Below are positions 28,535 to 38,055 of a stretch of DNA of 63,295 bases, one piece after another. Location of the stretch: positions 1-63,295 of the forward strand of contig WTKN01000048.1 in assembly GCA_011524395.1 (NCBI GenBank), written 5' to 3'. This DNA comes from Moorena sp. SS36440bin_2 (GTDB lineage: Bacteria > Cyanobacteriota > Cyanobacteriia > Cyanobacteriales > Coleofasciculaceae). How positions within the stretch are numbered: the first letter of the stretch is position 1; each line of letters begins with the position of its first letter. A model generated the notes under the pieces. That model searched no databases, was not told the origin of the DNA, and saw only the letters and a program-made list of their open reading frames with translations. The translations under genes and the position numbers were made by a program.

Positions 28535-31500
28535 TGAAAGAAAGTAAAAACAGCCGTACTGTAAACTACAAAGCATTAATGGAAAATGCTTTTCGCCAGA
28601 TAGAAACTTTGCAGTCTCAAGTAGAAACGTTTGAAAATCAAAAAATAGAACCCATAGCGATAATTGGAATGAGTTGTCGCTTCCCTGGAGGAGTCAACTC
28701 TCCTGAAGCATTCTGGCAACTACTCCATGATGGAGTAGATGCGATCGCAGAAGTACCATTAGCGCGATGGAACATTGATGATTACTATGACCGAGATCCA
28801 GATGCTCCAGGTAAACTTTATACCCGCGATGGTGGTTTTATCTCAAACATAGATCGCTTCGATGCCCCATTTTTTGGGATTTCACCCCGAGAAGCTCACA
28901 GCTTAGACCCCCAACAACGCTTGTTGCTAGAAGTAAGTTGGGAAGCAATAGAAAGGGCTAACATCGTCCCGGATCAATTGTTTAATAGTCTGACAGGAGT
29001 ATTTATTGGCATTGCTAGTAACGATTACTTAAATCAGCTGGCGACCTGTGAGATGCCACAGGCTTATTGGGGGACAGGTAATGCGGCTTCTGCTGCTACA
29101 GGTCGTCTATCCTACATATTGGGACTCACTGGACCTAATCTGGCAATAGAAACCGCTTGCTCTTCGTCCTTAGTATCTGTGCATCTGGCTTGTCAGAGCC
29201 TCAGACAGCGAGAATGCAATATGGCTTTAGCTGGTGGTGTGAATCTACTCCTATCTCCTGAGTTGAGTATTGTTTTTTCTAAAGCCAAAATGTTATCTCC
29301 TGATGGTCGCTGTAAGACCTTTGATGCTTCGGCTAATGGTTATGTCCGTGGAGAAGGATGCGGAATAATTGTTTTGAAGCGACTTTCAGACGCTGTAGCC
29401 AATCAAGATAATATTCTGGCAGTAATTCGTGGAACTGCTATCAATCAAGACGGACCAAGTGGTGGATTGACAGTACCTAATGGTCCGTCTCAAGTAGCTG
29501 TAATCCGTCAAGCTTTAGCCAATGGAGGAGTAGACGCAGCAGATGTTAGTTATATTGAAGCTCATGGTACAGGAACTTCTTTGGGAGACCCCATTGAAGT
29601 TGGAGCCATAGGAACAGTATTTGGTTCAAACCACTCTGTTGAGCACCCTGTAATCATTGGTTCTGCTAAGACCAACATTGGTCACTTAGAGGTAGCAGCA
29701 GGAATTGCTGGTTTAATGAAAGTAGTCCTGCAACTGCAACATCAAAAAATAGCACCATCACTGCATTTTAACCAGCCTAATCCTTATATTAATTGGTCGG
29801 ACTTACCAGTAGAAGTATCGACCCAGCTGACCCCTTGGCAAAGGAATGGGAAAAGTCGCCTCGCTGGAGTAAGTTCCTTTGGTTTTAGTGGTACAAATGC
29901 TCATGCCATTTTAGAAGAAGCTCCAATTCAAGTCAGAAGTGAGAAGCGGTGCGACCCCGCGTCGGCGCAAGACGCAAGGGAATGCGCACCAAGAGAGTCA
30001 GAAGCCAGAAGTGAAGATATTGCCGAACGTCCAATTCATATATTAACTCTATCGGCAAAAACAGAAAAAGCTTTAGAAGATTTAGTCAGTAGTTATCAAA
30101 AACATTTAGAAAAGTATCCAGATTTAGCAGTAGCAGATGTATGTTACACGGCTAATACAGGAAGGAAACATTTTAAGCATCGACTAGCAGTTATTGCTTC
30201 TGACCAAAAGGAATTAGCAGAAAAGCTACTTTACCAAAAAACAGGAAAGGAAGTAGTTGGACTATCTTGTGGAGAATTTGATAGTGGTAGCGCAAGTTCT
30301 AAGCTAGCTTTCCTATTCACAGGTCAAGGTTCCCAGTATGTGGATATGGGTAAGCAATTGTATGAACAAGCACCGACTTTCCGTAAAGCTTTAGATCGAT
30401 GCGACCAAATTTTACAACCCTATCTAGAAGTACCTCTATTAGAAGTTATTCACCCTAAAGATGCACAAAAGTCAAGTGTATTAGACCAAACAGGTTATAC
30501 CCAACCGGCTTTGTTTGCTATAGAATATGCCCTAGCTAAGTTATGGGAATCTTGGGGGATTAAACCCAATGTGGTGATGGGTCATAGTGTGGGAGAATAT
30601 GTAGCAGCTTGTGTGGCAGAGGTTTTTAGTCTGGAGGACGGTCTGAAATTAATCGCCATGCGGGGCAGGTTGATGCAACAGTTACCCTCTGGTGGTGAAA
30701 TGGTATCTGTAATGGCATCAGAATCTCAGGTAACAGAGGCTATAGGCGAGTATAGTTCTAGGGTGACAATAGCAGCGATTAATGGACCAGAAAACATCGT
30801 GATTTCTGGTGAAAGTGAAGCGATCGCAACCATTTGTAGTAAGTTAGAAGCAATGGGAGTTAAGACCAAACATTTACAGGTGTCCCATGCTTTTCATTCC
30901 CCGTTAATGGAGCCAATGCTGGCAGAGTTTGAAGCAGCAGCTCAGGAAGTCACCTATAGTCAGCCTAGGATACCAGTTATTTCTAATGTTACTGGTCAAA
31001 AGGTGAGTTCAGAAATGACTACAGCTAAATATTGGGTAAATCATGTCCGACAACCAGTGAAGTTTGCTCAGAGTATGAACACTCTAAATGAGCAAGGTTA
31101 TGAATTGTTCTTGGAAGTGGGACCAAAACCAATATTGCTGGGGATGGGACGTCAATGTTTACCAGAAGATGTGGGAGAATGGTTGCCATCATTGCGTCCG
31201 GGAGTAGAAGAATTGCAACAGATACTCTCAAGTTTAGGAACGTTGTATGTACGGGGTGCTAAAGTAGATTGGTCAGGGTTTGATAAAGATTATATTTGTG
31301 AGAAAGTAGCACTACCTACTTATCCATTTCAAAGACAACGTTATTGGATTGAAAATTCTGAAAAAGAGTCGGCAACAATTATCCAAGAAAATAACTCAAG
31401 CTTAATTGTTAACCTGCTAAACAAAGGTGATATAGAGGGATTAACCAAGGAATTGAACCAAGAACACAATTTTACAAAAGATGAATATAAATTATTGCCT

Positions 31501-32031
31501 AAACTACTACATAGTTTAATCAATCGACATCAAAATTATCTTAAATCTTCAGATAATTCAACCGGAATTTTACAACAACTGGAGAAGACTCCAAACAAAG
31601 ACCGTCAACATTTAATTATCAAATACTTGCAAGATGTAGTAGGTAAAATATTAGGATTAGATCGACCTCAAAATATAGAGGCAAACTTGGGTTTCGTCGA
31701 TATGGGTTTAAATTACTCCATGATGCTTGAGGTCAGAGAAATATTACAAACAAGTCTTGGCTGTTCAGTTTCAGTTTCAACATTGGTAGAGCATTTTAAT
31801 ATTCAGCAATTATCTGATTATTTAATGATCCAGATTTTCGGAGAAGATTTAGATCAAAAAAATGAAACTTCAAGCTTGACAAATCCAAATCAACAAATTA
31901 CTGTTAATAATGAGATTCAACCGCTATATGAAGAGGCGATAGCAACTGCTATTAAGGAAACAGAAGTGGCCACGGCCATTCAAGAGGAACTGAAAGAAAT
32001 TACGCTTCTACTGAGTAATGATGAGGACTAA
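28534..32031 (+). CDS. PKS4: KS-AT-ACP with abnormal carrier site
   Basis: Short fourth module of 1165 residues. An N-terminal coiled coil (residues 12-36) precedes the KS with Cys209 (ETACSSS), EAHGTGT and NIGHLE, and the AT with Ser685 and HAFHSPLM; all look intact. No KR, DH, ER or methyltransferase is present, so a beta-keto unit is expected. The ACP-like region (about 1020-1110) has GFVDMGLNYSMMLEV where PKS5 has [15 protein letters not shown]. Tyr1061 stands at the phosphopantetheine Ser position and a Ser follows one residue later. The frame is open and the homology continues on both sides, so this is not a frameshift. The carrier is therefore probably not modified, and the module may be skipped, be served by a neighbouring ACP, or act in another way. 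A GC-rich repeat encodes KRCDPASAQDARECAPRE in the KS-AT linker. Confidence 0.93.
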   Translation: MKESKNSRTVNYKALMENAFRQIETLQSQVETFENQKIEPIAIIGMSCRFPGGVNSPEAFWQLLHDGVDAIAEVPLARWNIDDYYDRDPDAPGKLYTRDGGFISNIDRFDAPFFGISPREAHSLDPQQRLLLEVSWEAIERANIVPDQLFNSLTGVFIGIASNDYLNQLATCEMPQAYWGTGNAASAATGRLSYILGLTGPNLAIETACSSSLVSVHLACQSLRQRECNMALAGGVNLLLSPELSIVFSKAKMLSPDGRCKTFDASANGYVRGEGCGIIVLKRLSDAVANQDNILAVIRGTAINQDGPSGGLTVPNGPSQVAVIRQALANGGVDAADVSYIEAHGTGTSLGDPIEVGAIGTVFGSNHSVEHPVIIGSAKTNIGHLEVAAGIAGLMKVVLQLQHQKIAPSLHFNQPNPYINWSDLPVEVSTQLTPWQRNGKSRLAGVSSFGFSGTNAHAILEEAPIQVRSEKRCDPASAQDARECAPRESEARSEDIAERPIHILTLSAKTEKALEDLVSSYQKHLEKYPDLAVADVCYTANTGRKHFKHRLAVIASDQKELAEKLLYQKTGKEVVGLSCGEFDSGSASSKLAFLFTGQGSQYVDMGKQLYEQAPTFRKALDRCDQILQPYLEVPLLEVIHPKDAQKSSVLDQTGYTQPALFAIEYALAKLWESWGIKPNVVMGHSVGEYVAACVAEVFSLEDGLKLIAMRGRLMQQLPSGGEMVSVMASESQVTEAIGEYSSRVTIAAINGPENIVISGESEAIATICSKLEAMGVKTKHLQVSHAFHSPLMEPMLAEFEAAAQEVTYSQPRIPVISNVTGQKVSSEMTTAKYWVNHVRQPVKFAQSMNTLNEQGYELFLEVGPKPILLGMGRQCLPEDVGEWLPSLRPGVEELQQILSSLGTLYVRGAKVDWSGFDKDYICEKVALPTYPFQRQRYWIENSEKESATIIQENNSSLIVNLLNKGDIEGLTKELNQEHNFTKDEYKLLPKLLHSLINRHQNYLKSSDNSTGILQQLEKTPNKDRQHLIIKYLQDVVGKILGLDRPQNIEANLGFVDMGLNYSMMLEVREILQTSLGCSVSVSTLVEHFNIQQLSDYLMIQIFGEDLDQKNETSSLTNPNQQITVNNEIQPLYEEAIATAIKETEVATAIQEELKEITLLLSNDED
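29928..30014 (+). repeat. GC-rich interspersed repeat inserted in the PKS4 KS-AT linker
   Basis: AAGTCAGAAGTGAGAAG-like sequence flanks a GC-rich core containing GGTGCGACCCC and GCGTCGGCG. Similar words occur in intergenic repeats of this window (59340-59400, 62532-62617, about 46505-46540). The insert keeps the reading frame. Confidence 0.65.
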
Positions 32032-32032
32032 A

Positions 32033-35000
32033 ATGACTAATAATGCAGAGACAGAACAACAAGTTTTTTCTTCCCAACAAGTGCTTCAAACTATCAAAGA
32101 AATGCGAAATAGACTTGAAGCAGTTAACAAAGAAAAAACTGAACCGATCGCTATTGTTGGGGTTGGATGTCGATTTCCTGGTAATGCCAACGATCCAGCA
32201 TCATTCTGGCATTTATTACATGAGGGGATAGACGCTGTAGGCGAAGTACCGTCAGGTCGTTGGGATGTTGATGCTTATTACGATCCTAACCCAGGGACTC
32301 CAGGAAAAACCTACACCAAACAAGGGGGGTATATCCAGCAAGTTGACCAGTTCGACCCCCTATTTTTTGGGATTTCTCCCAGAGAAGCAGTCAGTTTAGA
32401 CCCTCAACAAAGACTACTACTAGAAGTCACTTGGGAAGCATTAGAAAATGCAGGCATTGCACCCACTAATCTGAGAAATAGCAAAACAGGTGTATATGTG
32501 GGCATTTGTACAGATGACTATGGCCAACGAGGTATGAGTTGGGAAAACCTCCCCTTGATGGATTCCCACTCTGGTACAGGAAATGCCCGTAGTATGGCAG
32601 TTGGTCGCCTTTCTCATCTACTGGGTTTACAAGGGCCAAATATCCAGTTAGATACAGCCTGCTCCTCCTCTCTGGTAACTGTGCATCTAGCTTGCCAGAG
32701 TTTGCGTTCAAAGGAGAGTAATTTAGCGATCGCAGGCGGGGTCAATTTGATTCTCTGGCCTGTGAGTACTATTGGCCGTTGTCAGTTGAAAGCAATTGCC
32801 CCTGATGGTCGCTGCAAAACCTTTGATGCTTCTGGAGATGGTTATGGTCAGGGAGAAGGATGTGGCATGGTTGTGCTGAAACGTCTTTCTGATGCTATTG
32901 CTGATGGCGACCGAGTTTTGGCAGTGATTCGAGGTTCAGCAGTTAACCATGATGGACCGAGTAGCGGTCTGACTGTGCCTAATAAAATGGCTCAAAAAGA
33001 ACTAATTCAGCAAGCGTTACAAAATGCCAAAGTTGAGCCAAGTCAGGTAAGTTATGTAGAAGCTCATGGTACAGGTACTCCCCTGGGCGATCCTATAGAG
33101 TTAGAATCTTTGGCAGCAGTTTATGGCAAAAACCGTCCCATAAATCAACCCCTGGTCGTGGGTTCAGTGAAAACAAACTTCGGACACTTAGAGGCAGCAG
33201 CAGGGGTATCAGCTCTGATCAAGGTGGTTTTATCCCTACAGAATGAACAAATACCGCCCCACTTGCACCTAAAAAATCCTAATCCCCACATTCCATGGCA
33301 TCAACTGCCGATAGCTGTTCCTACCTCAGCTACTCCTTGGCAGCGAAGCGAAAAACCAAGAATAGCAGGTATTAGTGCTTTCGGAATTAGTGGCACGAAT
33401 GCTCATATTATCCTAGAAGAAGCAGCAACAGAAAGCAACAAGCAACAGGAAACAGGCAACAGTGAAGATTGCTTAGAACGTCCGTTACATCTATTAACCC
33501 TGTCGGCGAAGACAGAAAAAGCGCTGGCAGAATTGGTCAGTAATTATCGCAATTACCTGGAAAACAAGCCAGAATTAGGAATAGAAGATATTTGTTATAC
33601 GGCAAATACAGGACGCTCCCATTTTAATCATCGACTAGCAGTGATTGCTGCTGATAAAAATGAATTATCAAAAAAACTGAGCGATCGCGCAGCAGGAAAG
33701 GACATCACAGGAATATTTGATGGCAAGCTTCCCAATACTACAACTTCACCAAAAATAGCATTTTTGTTTACTGGTCAGGGTTCTCAGTATGTCAACATGG
33801 GAAGAAAACTGTATGAGACTCAACCTATTTTCCGTCAAACTTTAGACCAATGTAACCAAATTTTGAGTTCATTTTTAGAGAAACCTTTGTTAGATGTTCT
33901 CTATTCTGACTCAGAAAATGGAAAAGAAAATTCTTTACTAGACCAGACTGCTTATACTCAACCTGCCCTATTTTCCATTGAATACGCATTAGCTCAATTA
34001 TGGCAATCTTGGGGAATTAAACCAGATATAGTGATGGGTCATAGCGTAGGAGAATATGTGGCAGCTTGTATCGCAGGAGTATTCAGTCTAGAAGATGGTC
34101 TGAAACTAATTGCAACTAGGGGACGGTTAATGCAGCAGTTACCCAGTGGTGGGGAAATGGTTTCTGTGTTAGCATCAGAATCTTTGGTAAACGAGGCAAT
34201 AGCACCCTACAGTTCCCAAGTAAATATAGCAGCAATCAACGGACCAGAAAGCATCGTTATTTCTGGTGTGGGTCAAGCTATCCAAGCTATCTGTAACAGT
34301 TTGTCAGAAAAGGGAGTTAAGACAAAACCCCTACAGGTATCCCATGGGTTCCACTCCCCACTCATGGAACCAATGTTGGCAGAATTTGCAGTTGTAGCAA
34401 AAGAATTAACCTATACTCAACCACAAATTGACTTGATTTCCAATGTGAGTGGAAAACTAGCAACAGCAGAAATTGCTACCCCAGACTATTGGGTAAATCA
34501 TATTCGTCAACCCGTGCGTTTTACCCAGAGTATGGAAACTCTAGAACAAGAAAACTATCGACTGTTCTTAGAAATTGGACCCAAACCAATATTACTGGCA
34601 ATGGGTCGTCAATGTTTGCCAGAAGATGTGGGCAGTTGGCTGCCTTCATTGCGTCCACCTCAAGATGATTGGCAGCAAATACTTACCAGTTTGGGGCAAC
34701 TGTACACACAGGGAGTTACAGTAAACTGGTCAGGATTTGACCGCGACTATCCTCGTTCTAAAGTCGCCGTACCAACTTATCCGTTTCAAAGACAGCGTTA
34801 TTGGCAAGAAGTTAAAGAAAACGGACATAAATCTCAAGATGACACTCTATCAACTCCCATTGTTAAACTGCTCAACCAAGGTGAAACAAAGCAGTTAGCA
34901 GAGGAAGTAGAATTAGCAGGGGAACTAACAGAACAAGAGCAACAAGTTTTACCAAAATTGCTCGAACTTCTGGTAAAACGACAGCAAAATTATCTGGAGT

Positions 35001-37825
35001 TTAAAGGCGGTACCGTTCACGAGTATTACAATGCCGTGGCAACCTTGGGTCAAGTACAAGCTGGTAGTCAAGCAGATGGGTTAGCAGAATCACCATATTT
35101 AACCTTTGGTTTGTTTCCAGAAAAAGTCCCTGATTTTTCCTGGATTAAATGTTTGACTGAACCTAATCAAGAAAAAAATCGTCAGATGATTTTTGATTCT
35201 CAAAAAGAGTTGAGACAACTATTATTTGCCCAAGTCGATTTTTCAGCTTGTCAAAAAGTTCTAGACTTTGGTTGTGGATATGCTTCAGATTTGCTTCAGC
35301 TTGCTCAAAAATACGAACACCTGCAATTGAATGGATACACTATTTCTAGCGAACAAGCCAAATTTGGTAGCACAAGAGTCCGCGAAAGTCAACTGCAAGA
35401 GCGAGTAAAAATTTATAACCGAGATAGTGCAAAAGATGAGTTTCCTAACCATTACGATCTGGCGTTTGGGTTTGAAGTTGCTCACCACATTTTGGATAAA
35501 CAGGCACTGTTTACCAATATCGGCAATCATTTAAATCAACAAGGATATCTGGTGCTGGCAGATTTCATCTCCAATAGCGATATAGCGATCGACCATGAAG
35601 AAACATCTTCCTACTTTATTACAAAATCTGAGTGGGTGGAACTTTTATCTCAGCACCATCTCCAGTTATTAGCAGCAATAGATGTGAGTCCGGAAATCTC
35701 TAACTTTTTGTACGACCCAGACTTTGAAGGACGCTTGGAGCAGTTATATCAAAGGAATCAAGATGAAAATGTACGTTCTGGATTCAAATCTTACTATCAA
35801 TTAGGAAAAGTTTTGAGTAAAGGAATAGCAAGTTATGTATTGCTGACAGCTCAAAAGCAAGAACAGTTATCAAGTGAAGAAGTTGCTGAGTGGAATCAAC
35901 AAATCCTCGCTCAACTGACATCCTACTCGGAAGTAACACCCCAACGTTGGTTGTATGAACTGGAATGGCCAGCTCAAAAGGCAAAAAGCAAAGGGCAAAA
36001 GGTAAAAGAAAACTGGTTGTTGTTTGCAGAAGATGGTGCTGTGGCATCAGGGTTAAGGGAAAAATTGGGAGATGGATGTGTCATAGTTTCTCCTAGTAAT
36101 AGTTATCAGCAGATCGATGGGAAACACTACGAAATTAATCCTACTGCTCCTGAAGACTTTAAACGTCTGTTGAATGAAACTAAGGAGATACAAGGAATAG
36201 TTCATCTGTGGAGCATGGCGACAAATAGCGATCGCCTAGAAACAGCAATAGAATATGGTTGTGCTAGTTTGTTACATCTGGTGCAAGCTTTGGCGGAAAC
36301 AAAACCACAGCAGATGCCGCATTTGTGGGTAGTTACTCAAGGCGCAATGGGTGTGGTTACTGACGAAGCTGTACAAGTCCAACAATCGCCAGTTTGGGGA
36401 TTAGGTCGAGTCATTACCCAGGAACATCCAGAAATGCAATGTCGGTTACTCGACTTGGAAGCAAGTACGAAAGCAGAAGACGTAGCAGAGTTGTTATACC
36501 AAGAACTCTTGTCTCCAGAAGAAGAAAACCAGATAGCTTATCGGCAGGGAGAACGTCGTGTAGCGCGACTGGTAAGACGAGAACAGCAAACAACTACAGA
36601 AGACAAATCAGAAATTAATATTGTTGCAGAAGGCAGTTACCTAATTACTGGTGGTTTGGGCGCTCTGGGATTACAACTAGCTCAGTGGTTAGTAGATAAG
36701 GGCGCTAAATATTTAGTACTGACCGGACGTCGTGAACCATCAGAGAAAGCGAAACAAGCTATTGCTCAACTTGAACAACTGGGAACACAAGTATCAGTCC
36801 AGTTAGGAGATGTTGCTGTCGAGCAAGATGTAGCAAGTATAATTGAGCAGGTCAAGACATCCTTACCAGCATTGCATGGTGTGATTCATGCAGCAGGTGT
36901 TTTGGATGATGGGGTGTTGCAACAGATGAACTGGGAGCGGTTTACAAAAGTAATGGCCCCCAAAGTTCAAGGTGCCTGGAATCTCCATCAGTTTACTCAA
37001 GATTTGCCATTAGACTTCTTTGTGTGTTTCTCCTCCGCAGCATCTTTCTTGGGTTCCACTGGTCAAGGTAACTATGCAGCAGCTAACGCTTTTATGGATG
37101 GTTTGGTTTATCATCGCCGAGCATTAGGTTTACCTGGGTTGAGTGTGAACTGGGCCGCTTGGGGAGAAGGAGGCATGGCAGCACGTTTAGCAAGTCAATT
37201 CCAAAGTCGGATTCGCTCTCTAGGTATGAGTAGTATTCCACCAGAACAAGGATTAGATATGTTGAGCCAGTTATTGGCAGAGTCAGCAACTCAAGTGGGA
37301 GTCATACCTATTAACTGGTCTCAGTTTGTGGCTCAACTGCCTGCGGGAATGATCATGCCAGTGTTGTCAGAGTTTATGAGTTCCCAGTCTGTCGCAGTAG
37401 AAACCAAGAGTAACGAATTTTTAGCGGAACTTCAAAAGGCAAAAGCAAGCGATCGCCCACAGATAATGACAAATTATCTCCAAGGTGTGGTAGGTAAGTT
37501 ACTTGGGTTCCCAGAATCTCAACTGCCAGATACACAGTTAGGCTTTTTTGATATGGGAATGGATTCTTTGTTGTCTTTGGAACTCCGGAATTTGCTACAA
37601 AACAGCTTAGGTTGTTCGGTGTCTTCTACGGTTTTGTTTGAGTATACAAATATTGAAGCTCTAGCTGAGTATTTAGCTACCGAAGTTTTGGCACCAGAGT
37701 TAGAGAAAACTGTTGATACTTCAGACAACGATAAGCCTGAAACACCAGCTATCCCTCAGGAAAAAGTTACAGATGCGATCGCCGAAAAATTCCAACAGAT
37801 ACAAAATCTACTTAACAACAACTAA
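32033..37825 (+). CDS. PKS5: KS-AT-oMT-KR-ACP
   Basis: Fifth module. I prefer ATG 32033, just after the PKS4 TAA with GAGGA upstream; ATG 32018, overlapping PKS4, is also open. KS Cys210; AT Ser671 with HGFHSPLM. A domain of about 300 residues from 990 follows, opening with [10 protein letters not shown] and carrying a SAM motif [15 protein letters not shown] near 1076. It is unlike the cMTs of PKS1/2/6 and resembles the O-methyltransferases embedded in curacin- and stigmatellin-type PKSs. A structural KR half and an intact KR (TGGLGALG near 1537, Tyr1681 in [16 protein letters not shown]) follow, then the ACP with Ser1845. There is no DH. The expected unit is a beta-methoxy group made by ketoreduction then O-methylation. 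A repeat-like Lys-rich [11 protein letters not shown] lies before the structural KR. Confidence 0.93.
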   Translation: MTNNAETEQQVFSSQQVLQTIKEMRNRLEAVNKEKTEPIAIVGVGCRFPGNANDPASFWHLLHEGIDAVGEVPSGRWDVDAYYDPNPGTPGKTYTKQGGYIQQVDQFDPLFFGISPREAVSLDPQQRLLLEVTWEALENAGIAPTNLRNSKTGVYVGICTDDYGQRGMSWENLPLMDSHSGTGNARSMAVGRLSHLLGLQGPNIQLDTACSSSLVTVHLACQSLRSKESNLAIAGGVNLILWPVSTIGRCQLKAIAPDGRCKTFDASGDGYGQGEGCGMVVLKRLSDAIADGDRVLAVIRGSAVNHDGPSSGLTVPNKMAQKELIQQALQNAKVEPSQVSYVEAHGTGTPLGDPIELESLAAVYGKNRPINQPLVVGSVKTNFGHLEAAAGVSALIKVVLSLQNEQIPPHLHLKNPNPHIPWHQLPIAVPTSATPWQRSEKPRIAGISAFGISGTNAHIILEEAATESNKQQETGNSEDCLERPLHLLTLSAKTEKALAELVSNYRNYLENKPELGIEDICYTANTGRSHFNHRLAVIAADKNELSKKLSDRAAGKDITGIFDGKLPNTTTSPKIAFLFTGQGSQYVNMGRKLYETQPIFRQTLDQCNQILSSFLEKPLLDVLYSDSENGKENSLLDQTAYTQPALFSIEYALAQLWQSWGIKPDIVMGHSVGEYVAACIAGVFSLEDGLKLIATRGRLMQQLPSGGEMVSVLASESLVNEAIAPYSSQVNIAAINGPESIVISGVGQAIQAICNSLSEKGVKTKPLQVSHGFHSPLMEPMLAEFAVVAKELTYTQPQIDLISNVSGKLATAEIATPDYWVNHIRQPVRFTQSMETLEQENYRLFLEIGPKPILLAMGRQCLPEDVGSWLPSLRPPQDDWQQILTSLGQLYTQGVTVNWSGFDRDYPRSKVAVPTYPFQRQRYWQEVKENGHKSQDDTLSTPIVKLLNQGETKQLAEEVELAGELTEQEQQVLPKLLELLVKRQQNYLEFKGGTVHEYYNAVATLGQVQAGSQADGLAESPYLTFGLFPEKVPDFSWIKCLTEPNQEKNRQMIFDSQKELRQLLFAQVDFSACQKVLDFGCGYASDLLQLAQKYEHLQLNGYTISSEQAKFGSTRVRESQLQERVKIYNRDSAKDEFPNHYDLAFGFEVAHHILDKQALFTNIGNHLNQQGYLVLADFISNSDIAIDHEETSSYFITKSEWVELLSQHHLQLLAAIDVSPEISNFLYDPDFEGRLEQLYQRNQDENVRSGFKSYYQLGKVLSKGIASYVLLTAQKQEQLSSEEVAEWNQQILAQLTSYSEVTPQRWLYELEWPAQKAKSKGQKVKENWLLFAEDGAVASGLREKLGDGCVIVSPSNSYQQIDGKHYEINPTAPEDFKRLLNETKEIQGIVHLWSMATNSDRLETAIEYGCASLLHLVQALAETKPQQMPHLWVVTQGAMGVVTDEAVQVQQSPVWGLGRVITQEHPEMQCRLLDLEASTKAEDVAELLYQELLSPEEENQIAYRQGERRVARLVRREQQTTTEDKSEINIVAEGSYLITGGLGALGLQLAQWLVDKGAKYLVLTGRREPSEKAKQAIAQLEQLGTQVSVQLGDVAVEQDVASIIEQVKTSLPALHGVIHAAGVLDDGVLQQMNWERFTKVMAPKVQGAWNLHQFTQDLPLDFFVCFSSAASFLGSTGQGNYAAANAFMDGLVYHRRALGLPGLSVNWAAWGEGGMAARLASQFQSRIRSLGMSSIPPEQGLDMLSQLLAESATQVGVIPINWSQFVAQLPAGMIMPVLSEFMSSQSVAVETKSNEFLAELQKAKASDRPQIMTNYLQGVVGKLLGFPESQLPDTQLGFFDMGMDSLLSLELRNLLQNSLGCSVSSTVLFEYTNIEALAEYLATEVLAPELEKTVDTSDNDKPETPAIPQEKVTDAIAEKFQQIQNLLNNN
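33421..33470 (+). repeat. Repeat-derived insert in the PKS5 KS-AT linker
   Basis: AGCAACA/GGCAACA units followed by GTGAAGATT, encoding [11 protein letters not shown] at the linker position used in PKS2 and PKS3. Confidence 0.6.
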
Positions 37826-37854
37826 GGGAGGATAAACTAGCATTGGGTGATTAG

Positions 37855-37998
37855 TGTAGGAGCAATAATTGCTCCTACAATTTAGTTATATACACCTAAT
37901 ATTAGGTCTGGTAGAACACTAATAATTATGCTCGTAGTAGCGCTTTAGCCCAAACATAAATATTTGAGATTTGAGGGGATAAAGCCCTACTACAAACA
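37855..37998. repeat. Two inverted repeats between PKS5 and PKS6
   Basis: A near-perfect palindrome, GTAGGAGCAA / TTGCTCCTAC, lies at about 37857-37879. A second, longer one pairs GTAGTAGCGCTTTAGCCC (37935-37952) with GGGGATAAAGCCCTACTAC (about 37976-37994). Both resemble short interspersed repeats common in filamentous cyanobacteria. They make the 230-base gap before PKS6 the longest break inside the PKS run. It could hold an internal promoter, but I see no consensus. Confidence 0.6.
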
Positions 37999-38055
37999 AA
38001 AAATTTATGACCGCTAATTATCGGGATTTGATATCAGAGTAATTTATCCAAACTT

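Noticed and set aside
31660-31830. Frameshift as the cause of the odd PKS4 ACP
   Set aside because: Homology to the PKS5 ACP continues in the same frame on both sides of the substituted residues, so it is a substitution.
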